A DNA stretch of 64,000 bases, taken from assembly GCF_001969815.1 (NCBI RefSeq), contig NZ_MRBK01000006.1, positions 496,001 to 560,000 on the forward strand, in the 5' to 3' direction. Below are positions 58,155-64,000 of the stretch, piece after piece. The notes under the pieces were generated by a model. The model was not told where the DNA came from, did no database searches, and was given only the letters and a program-made list of their open reading frames with translations. The position numbers were made by a program, and so were the translations under genes. The stretch comes from Bacillus swezeyi. GTDB taxonomy: Bacteria; Bacillota; Bacilli; Bacillales; Bacillaceae. The stretch's first letter is position 1, and each line of letters starts with the position of its first letter.

Positions 58155-59258
58155 TCAACGTTCAAAAATCGTTCTGTACGGCAGCACCGAAGAATCAAAC
58201 GGCATAAGCATAAAGCTGTATAAGAAATAGCAGATCAAAATCAAAACATATAGAAGCGCATTCGATTTCGGCTCAAAAATCCGCACAAAATAAGGAACGA
58301 GAATCAGCTGATAGAGCCCAAAATAGATGTTAAACCTCGCAAAAATGACATCCTTTGTCGCTAAAATCCCGAATAAAAAGCCGATCAGACAAAGGTTGAC
58401 GATATAATCGACCTCAGGCCAGCGCTTTCGCAGCTGCTCCCTGAAGCAGAAAGCAAGCACAAGCGGGAGAAGAAGAACAATGATTTTAATCGAGTTCATT
58501 CCGTTTGAATTTCTCGTCAGCCACTCTTCATAGTGTCCGTATGAGCTGTTCTCAAGAACGACGAGAAATACGGAAAGAAATTTTTGATACAAGAAAGAGC
58601 CTGCTAAAAATAATAGAGTGAGACAGCCCAGCACAGGCGACCACGCTTTTCTTCTGACAATGAAATAGACCGGAATCATGATCAATGCAGAAGAATGAAA
58701 AAGCGAACAGATCAGCACGATGATGGTGTAGCGCACCCAGTTTCCATTGATCAGGTATTTGACCGCCCAAAACAGAATGCCTGCCACCATATACTGGCGA
58801 ATGCCATTAAATGAAGCATAGTAGTGAAACATGCCGATCAATAGAAACATGCTTAATTCAAACGGCCGTCCAAACATATAAAGCGTCTTCACGATAAAGA
58901 TGTAAGTAATGGCCGCCACAGTGGCAAACATGATTTGCGGATCATGTGTGATCTGATTCAATAGCCATAAGAGCGCAGTAAATCCCGGATCAGTCGACGC
59001 TTTGGCCGTGCCGAACCCGAATATTTCCCATATATTTTCGTATTTAGCGGCTAATTCATAAAGCAGCATATACGTATGGTAATCTGTTCCGACCTTGTAT
59101 CTTAGTCCGGCAACAATAATCAATGAAACAAGCGGCACGACCGCAAGAATCGCATTCGGACGATAGCCTGTCGGCATCCTGTGATCTTCTCTGCCGTACA
59201 TTTTTGCAAACCATGACCAGACAAAAACGACCCCCATATTCAACATATAGACAGCCAT
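58155..59258 (-). CDS. epsG: EpsG, repeat-unit polymerase (Wzy-type)
   Basis: The 367-residue protein has about 10 membrane segments and the EpsG/Wzy pattern [40 protein letters not shown]. It joins repeat units outside the membrane. ATG 59258 is preceded by AAGGGCGG and lies 3 bases after epsF. A 64-base gap with a ribosome-binding site follows before epsH. Confidence 0.93.
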   Translation of the reverse strand: MAVYMLNMGVVFVWSWFAKMYGREDHRMPTGYRPNAILAVVPLVSLIIVAGLRYKVGTDYHTYMLLYELAAKYENIWEIFGFGTAKASTDPGFTALLWLLNQITHDPQIMFATVAAITYIFIVKTLYMFGRPFELSMFLLIGMFHYYASFNGIRQYMVAGILFWAVKYLINGNWVRYTIIVLICSLFHSSALIMIPVYFIVRRKAWSPVLGCLTLLFLAGSFLYQKFLSVFLVVLENSSYGHYEEWLTRNSNGMNSIKIIVLLLPLVLAFCFREQLRKRWPEVDYIVNLCLIGFLFGILATKDVIFARFNIYFGLYQLILVPYFVRIFEPKSNALLYVLILICYFLYSFMLMPFDSSVLPYRTIFER

Positions 59259-59261
59259 GAT

Positions 59262-60422
59262 TTACCGCCCTTCTTGAGCAGAGATCGAATACATATTCAG
59301 CAGCCTCTTTAAATTTGCCTTTGCATCATAGCCTCTCTCTGTCAAGCTGTGCTGAATGTCCATCCATGTCGGCTTTTTCATTTGAACGGCCCGGCTGATT
59401 TCTTCGGTCCACTGTTCAAAACCCGTATCAAGACCGAGCCGCCTCAATAGGCCGAGCCCCAAATCCGTTTCCTCTGTAATTGCGTCCGAGACAATGCAAG
59501 GAAGACCTGAAGCCTGCGCTTCTACAAGAACGAGCGGCAGACCTTCAAACAAGGAAGGCATGACAAATACATCAAATGTCTGCATGAGAGCCGGGATATC
59601 TTCAACAACGCCGAGAAAGAGAATATCCTTTTCCAAACCAAGAGCGGCAGCTTTTTCTTCTATTTGTGTCCGCAGCGGTCCGTCGCCAGCGAACACAATT
59701 TGAAAGGGTATGTCCGTTTTCTTTAAATGCACGGCGAAATGAAGCATAAACGGATGGTTTTTTTGCTCGAAAAACCGGCCGACATGTCCGATGACCATTG
59801 TGTTTTCCCGAATGCCGAATTCCCTTTTCACAGCCGCTTTCGAAAGACTGTCCGCCTCTTTGAAACGGTCCAGGTCAATCCCGTTTTGCAAAAGATGAAC
59901 CGCTTTTTTTCTCATTTTTTTCCCGCCGAACAAAAAACGCCCGGCATCTTGGCCACAGGCGCATAGACCCGTAGAATACGAGAGTATCAGACGCCGGAAT
60001 ACATGAAGCTGCAATGTATCCAAGAGCCGCGGATTCGGCTTCCAGGCTGTATTGTGAGAATGGCAGATTCTGACCGGAACACCGGCGAGCTTGGCCGCCA
60101 AAGCGGCGAAACCCGTCTGGAAATCCGTGTGGGCGTGTACAGCCGAATACGGCCCTTTTTCAATCAGAATGTCCCTGATGTTTTTGATGTAAGCCAAAAG
60201 ACCGGACCGGCCGATGCTAGGTACATAAAACACGCGGCCGCCGCGGGTTATGATCTCGGGGTCATAGTCACACGTTTCCTCCCGATGAGAAATAAAATCA
60301 AATTGAACATGGCGCCGGTCTGTATGGCGATACATATTCATGATCATCGTCTCCGCGCCGCCGCGGTTCATTCCGCTTACGATGTGAAGCACCCGTTTTG
60401 GTCTCACGCTTCCGTCATTCAT
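59262..60422 (-). CDS. epsF: EpsF, family-4 glycosyltransferase
   Basis: The 386-residue protein has the GT-B fold: HIVSGMNRGGAETMIMNMYR, HAHTDFQTGFAALAAKLAGV, the nucleotide-sugar segment IGHVGRFFEQKNHPFMLHFA and the donor motif FVMPSLFEGLPLVLVEAQAS (E-x7-E type). Its start overlaps the epsE stop by 8 bases. It adds a sugar to the lipid-linked repeat in the cytoplasm. Confidence 0.94.
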   Translation of the reverse strand: MNDGSVRPKRVLHIVSGMNRGGAETMIMNMYRHTDRRHVQFDFISHREETCDYDPEIITRGGRVFYVPSIGRSGLLAYIKNIRDILIEKGPYSAVHAHTDFQTGFAALAAKLAGVPVRICHSHNTAWKPNPRLLDTLQLHVFRRLILSYSTGLCACGQDAGRFLFGGKKMRKKAVHLLQNGIDLDRFKEADSLSKAAVKREFGIRENTMVIGHVGRFFEQKNHPFMLHFAVHLKKTDIPFQIVFAGDGPLRTQIEEKAAALGLEKDILFLGVVEDIPALMQTFDVFVMPSLFEGLPLVLVEAQASGLPCIVSDAITEETDLGLGLLRRLGLDTGFEQWTEEISRAVQMKKPTWMDIQHSLTERGYDAKANLKRLLNMYSISAQEGR

Positions 60423-61257
60423 GTTTTACGACCCCTCCGCCTTCATTCATCAATCTTTTTTTATGATATTTGTTCATGACAAAAGGAGGCATGAGCCCCC
60501 TTATGATTGGTTTCATCGTATAGACATAGTCTGAGAGCGGCAGCTTCAGCCGTCTGCACGCCGTAAAGACGATACATGCATTATCAATGGAATAGCTGAA
60601 CTTTCTCCTCTTAAATGCCGATTCATCTTCCCTTACTTTGTATAAAGCCTCCTGAAGATTGTAGCCTCTGTATCCCGCTTCAAAAAAACGGAGCCACAAA
60701 TCGATATCTTCCATTCTCCTTGTCCGCCGGCCTACACGGTATCCTTTCAGGGCATGGTAAACTTCCGCCCTCATCATAATCGTCGCATGGCAAAACGGTG
60801 TGCCTTTCGCCATCACTCTTGGCCCGGGTGAGGATGGCATCATTCTGACGCCTCTCACACCTTCCTCATCGAAAGCGATCATCCCGCTGCCGACGACCTG
60901 GTAATGGGACTGCGATTCCAAAAACGCGACCTGTTTTTCAAAGCGCCTTGCCAAAGAGATATCATCACCGTCCTGGCGCGCGATATATTTTCCTTCGGTA
61001 TATTGGAGACAATGATTTAATGAGGCCGCCAGCCGCTTGTTTTCCTCATTCCTGATCAGCTTGATTTTATCGCTGTAATGCCTGGCATACTGCCTGGCGA
61101 TTTCATATGTCCGATCTGTTGAAGCATCATCACAAATAATCAGTTCCCAGTTTTTATAGGTTTGGCTCAAAATCGATTCGATGCTCTGAGCCAGCGTGTC
61201 TTCACAATTATAGACTCCCATAATGACAGAAACTTTCGGCTTTTGTCCGTCTGTCAT
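60415..61257 (-). CDS. epsE: EpsE, family-2 glycosyltransferase and flagellar clutch
   Basis: The 280-residue protein has GT-A motifs: VSVIMGVYNCEDTLAQSIES, WELIICDDASTDRTYEIARQ, RLAASLNHCLQYTEGKYIAR and QDGDDISL (the DxD, Asp about 93-95). In B. subtilis it both builds polysaccharide and disengages the flagellar motor by binding FliG; the enzyme motifs are intact here and the clutch surface cannot be judged. It overlaps epsD by 4 bases and epsF by 8. Confidence 0.94.
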   Translation of the reverse strand: MTDGQKPKVSVIMGVYNCEDTLAQSIESILSQTYKNWELIICDDASTDRTYEIARQYARHYSDKIKLIRNEENKRLAASLNHCLQYTEGKYIARQDGDDISLARRFEKQVAFLESQSHYQVVGSGMIAFDEEGVRGVRMMPSSPGPRVMAKGTPFCHATIMMRAEVYHALKGYRVGRRTRRMEDIDLWLRFFEAGYRGYNLQEALYKVREDESAFKRRKFSYSIDNACIVFTACRRLKLPLSDYVYTMKPIIRGLMPPFVMNKYHKKRLMNEGGGVVKHE

Positions 61258-62402
61258 CCTTTCAGCCTCCTCTCAGCTGTTTCATTTTTCATAAAGGAAG
61301 AATAAATGTCTGCCATCTCTTTCACCGTACGCTTCTGCGAATAAACGGCGGCCGTCCTTCTCCCCGCTTCCCCCATCTGTTTTTGTAAATCTGCTGAATG
61401 ATAAAGACGCAAAAGACGGTCGCTGAAGATCCCGGCGTCTCCTTGCGGAATGAGAAATCCGTTGATCCCGTTTTTTATGACTTCACGGTGGCCGCGGTTG
61501 TCCGTTGCAACGGCGGGTTTTCCTGCCGCCATGCCTTCGAGCAGATTCATGCCGAGCCCTTCCCTGATGCTTGAAGCGACAGATACATCAGCAAGCTGGA
61601 TCCATTCATGAATCTCCTTTTGAAATCCCGCAAATCGGATGTTTGCAGCGATCCCCTTTTGTTCTGCCAAACGGCTGTACTCTTTTTCCATCTGTCCTTT
61701 GCCGGCAAAAACGAGTTTGATGTTCGGCATCCTGTCTTTTAAAAGAGCCGCCGCTTCGATTAACAGCGACTGATTTTTATTTACGTTCAGCTCAGCCGGA
61801 TATATGAGGATAAAATCATCTTCGTTCAGATGATATTTCTTTCTGAGCCGCTGTTTTTCTGCTTCATCAACAGGCTGAAACCGTTCCGTATCGACGCCGA
61901 TGCCGTGGATTTTTTCCGTCCGCATCGCTTTTCGCAAACCCTTTGCGAGCCGAAAGTCTTCTTCATTAATCGTAATCAGGCAATCGGTCAAAGAGGAGAG
62001 ACCTTTTTCAATCGGATAGTACAACAGCCAATTTTTCAGAGGCGCACCCTTGCAAAAATGAAAACCGTGGGCGGTATAGATCACTTTTGCTCCCAGCTTT
62101 CTCTTCTTTCGGGCAGCAAGACGGGCCAGCACCCCTCCCATCGGAGTGTGGCAATGAATGAGGCTGTACTGATTCTCGTCCATGATGCGCGCCAGATCCC
62201 GATAGGCCGCCAAATTGCTCGCTTGCAGAGGAGAGCGCTTGATATCGATATCGTATTTTTTATCGACAAAGGGAAGCGGCATACTTCCTTTTGCCGCTAC
62301 ATGGACATTCCAGCCCTGTTCTTTAAACCATTTTAAATATGGAAGGTGGAAGGCTTTAAAGTGGTAGTCCACCGTCGCGCAAAACAAAACCGTTCTTGGC
62401 AT
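61254..62402 (-). CDS. epsD: EpsD, family-4 glycosyltransferase
   Basis: The 382-residue protein has the GT-B pattern: ATVDYHFKAFHLPYLKWFKE, IHCHTPMGGVLARLAARKKR, VIYTAHGFHFCKGAPLKNWL and VASSIREGLGMNLLEGMAAG. It probably adds N-acetylglucosamine or a related sugar to the repeat. It lies 11 bases after epsC and overlaps epsE by 4. Confidence 0.94.
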   Translation of the reverse strand: MPRTVLFCATVDYHFKAFHLPYLKWFKEQGWNVHVAAKGSMPLPFVDKKYDIDIKRSPLQASNLAAYRDLARIMDENQYSLIHCHTPMGGVLARLAARKKRKLGAKVIYTAHGFHFCKGAPLKNWLLYYPIEKGLSSLTDCLITINEEDFRLAKGLRKAMRTEKIHGIGVDTERFQPVDEAEKQRLRKKYHLNEDDFILIYPAELNVNKNQSLLIEAAALLKDRMPNIKLVFAGKGQMEKEYSRLAEQKGIAANIRFAGFQKEIHEWIQLADVSVASSIREGLGMNLLEGMAAGKPAVATDNRGHREVIKNGINGFLIPQGDAGIFSDRLLRLYHSADLQKQMGEAGRRTAAVYSQKRTVKEMADIYSSFMKNETAERRLKG

Positions 62403-62413
62403 GATCGATCCCC

Positions 62414-64000
62414 CTAATGCGCTGTCACCAGCTTTTTCTCATGTTGGCCGATGGCGCTGAACAAACGCTCCTTCAGCTCGTGATCTGACAAATACATAAA
62501 CTCTTCCATAAATGTTTTCAGCACCGTCCATTCGACATCGACCGCCTTGCCGATATGGATTTTTGGAAAGACCTGTTCAGCCAGCACTTCATTTTGATTG
62601 AGCAGTTCTTCATACATTTTTTCGCCAGGACGGATGCCGGTAAATTCGATTTTGATCTGATCTGTCGAATAACCTGACAGCTTTATGAGGTTTTTGGCGA
62701 GATCGACGATTTTCACAGGTTCGCCCATGTCGAGTACAAAAATTTGTCTTCCTTTGGCAAGCGCTCCAGCTTGAATAACAAGTCTTGAGGCCTCTGGGAT
62801 CGTCATGAAGTAACGGGTCATATCCTGGTGTGTCACGGTTACCGGGCCGCCTTTTGCAATTTGCTTTTTGAAAATCGGAATGACGCTTCCCCTGCTGCCG
62901 AGCACATTGCCGAAGCGGACAGCAACAAATTTTGTCTTGCTTGTTTTGCCGAGATTCATAATCAGCATTTCCGCAAACCGCTTTGTCGCTCCCATAATAT
63001 TGGCAGGATTGACCGCTTTGTCGGACGAAATGAGGACAAACGTTTCCACACCGGTTTCATCCGCGGCTTCGGCGACGTTTTGAGTGCCGAGAATATTGTT
63101 TTTGATCGCTTCTTTTGGGCACTTTTCCATTAACGGAACATGCTTGTGCGCAGCTGCATGATATATGACATTCGGTTTATAGCGCTCCATCAGCCGGAAC
63201 ATTTTCTCTCTGTCCTGAATGTCGGCAATCTCCGGATAATAGCTGACATTCTTTCCGAATCTTTCTGTCAGCTCAAGCAATATTGAATGAATGCTGTTTT
63301 CTCCGTGGCCGACTAAAATAATCGATTTCGGTTTGAATCTGCTGATCTGACGGCAGATTTCCGAACCGATCGAACCTCCGGCTCCAGTAACAAGAACGAC
63401 GCGGTCCTTCACGGTATTGGAGATTTCGCTCGTGTCAAGCTGGACAGGCTCCCTTCCAAGCAGATCCTCCGCTTTAACGTCGCGAAGCTGGCCGACGGGG
63501 TGTCTGCCTAGCAACATCTCATCAATTTTCGGCATAACTTGGGTTTTTACACCTGTCTGTGCACAGGCTTTATACATTTCCTGCATTTGAGCGACGCTTA
63601 AGGACGGAATGGCAATGATGATCATGTCAATATTCCATTGCCGAACGGCCTGAGCGATTTGCTCTTTTCCGCCTAAAACGGGAAGCCCCATGATTTCAAG
63701 GCGATATTTTGTTTTGTCATCATCAATAAATGCGACAGGCTTAATATTCAATTCCGGCTTCTGCAGAAGCTGTTTCGCTGTCAGACTTCCGGCAGAGCCA
63801 GCCCCAATGATGAGCGCTCTGGCAGAGCCCTTGCTTCCCTTATTCACCTGTTCCCTGATGATCCGCCACATCATTCGCGATCCGCCGATCAGCAGCAATT
63901 GGAAAAGCCAGCTCAAACATAAAAGGCGGACAGGAACGGTTTGAAATAAAAACAGCTCAATGACCACCGTCACAAGATGGGACAATGTGATTGATTTTAA
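62414..64000 (-). CDS. epsC: EpsC, UDP-sugar 4,6-dehydratase (5' end outside window)
   Basis: The frame is open to the window edge, so the N-terminus is missing; about 528 of ~600 residues are visible. Two parts of a CoA-binding-like region (LIIGAGSAGSLTAKQLLQKP) are followed by an extended SDR domain: VLVTGAGGSIGSEICRQISR (NAD site), SSDKAVNPANIMGATKRFAE (catalytic, with SDK in place of the usual SYK-type Tyr), and the C-terminal GIRPGEKMYEELLN. It makes the UDP-4-keto sugar used by EpsN. The upstream part should hold membrane segments. Confidence 0.95.
   Translation of the reverse strand, partial: LKSITLSHLVTVVIELFLFQTVPVRLLCLSWLFQLLLIGGSRMMWRIIREQVNKGSKGSARALIIGAGSAGSLTAKQLLQKPELNIKPVAFIDDDKTKYRLEIMGLPVLGGKEQIAQAVRQWNIDMIIIAIPSLSVAQMQEMYKACAQTGVKTQVMPKIDEMLLGRHPVGQLRDVKAEDLLGREPVQLDTSEISNTVKDRVVLVTGAGGSIGSEICRQISRFKPKSIILVGHGENSIHSILLELTERFGKNVSYYPEIADIQDREKMFRLMERYKPNVIYHAAAHKHVPLMEKCPKEAIKNNILGTQNVAEAADETGVETFVLISSDKAVNPANIMGATKRFAEMLIMNLGKTSKTKFVAVRFGNVLGSRGSVIPIFKKQIAKGGPVTVTHQDMTRYFMTIPEASRLVIQAGALAKGRQIFVLDMGEPVKIVDLAKNLIKLSGYSTDQIKIEFTGIRPGEKMYEELLNQNEVLAEQVFPKIHIGKAVDVEWTVLKTFMEEFMYLSDHELKERLFSAIGQHEKKLVTAH

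Noticed and set aside
58091..58198. A 36-residue N-terminal extension of EpsH.
   Set aside because: It runs into the end of epsG, lacks a ribosome-binding site and would exceed the length of all known EpsH; the TTG at 58090 fits.

Overview
The window is chromosomal DNA of a Bacillus of the B. licheniformis group. The evidence is the gene order, which follows the B. subtilis arrangement ssrA-smpB-rnr-est-secG, opuC/opcR, eno-to-cggR, araE, yvbT, yvbW, lut, sigL and eps, together with very high protein similarity, and a tmRNA tag reading (A)GKSNNQNLALAA, which differs from the B. subtilis tag. No rRNA, tRNA, insertion sequence or CRISPR array was seen. All functions come from reading motifs and remembered families; nothing was searched.

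Layout. 1-8.3 kb is accessory DNA: a truncated gene, a membrane-anchored esterase-like hydrolase, an inserted XRE/membrane-protein pair, and an LXG polymorphic-toxin island with an intact toxin (Ntox50-like tip) and candidate immunity gene. Behind these lies a row of decaying parts: a headless LysM protein, an orphan toxin tip, a frameshifted immunity-like gene and other fragments. 8.3-12.9 kb is the conserved ssrA-smpB-rnr-est-secG block. 13.0-14.7 kb holds a small cluster of regulators (one AbrB-like, three XRE) that share an operator-like box. 14.7-16.7 kb is a GntR (YtrA-type)/ABC exporter operon with a clear palindromic operator. 16.8-21.1 kb is the OpuC compatible-solute importer with its divergent GbsR-type regulator OpcR. 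21.1-26.5 kb carries a MarC protein, two convergent zinc-ribbon membrane proteins (one YvbJ), an iron-siderophore lipoprotein with a Fur-like box, and a DJ-1/PfpI protein behind a 37-bp palindrome.

26.7-33.9 kb is the complete glycolytic operon cggR-gapA-pgk-tpiA-pgm-eno with the CggR operator. 34.1-41.6 kb has araE (with AraR boxes but no araR beside it), a luciferase-like monooxygenase, an amino-acid permease behind a leucine-type T-box, a small secreted protein of unknown role and an ABC-2 exporter. 41.7-42.5 kb is a MerR/GyrI-like regulator pseudogene. 42.6-48.4 kb is the lactate-use system lutABC, lutR and lutP with two matching LutR operators. 48.4-50 kb is sigL and yvfG. 50-64 kb is the exopolysaccharide biofilm operon from epsO back to epsC, which runs off the window.

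How the parts work together. The backbone combines central carbon metabolism (glycolysis, arabinose, lactate), osmotic protection, ribosome rescue and mRNA decay (tmRNA, SmpB, RNase R) and biofilm matrix synthesis. The unusual material is the toxin island near the 3' end of ssrA and the regulator cluster at 13-14.7 kb. Neither looks like an entirely new system, but the toxin graveyard, the shared operator boxes, the promoter-adjacent 37-bp palindrome and the araE start are the places most worth following up.
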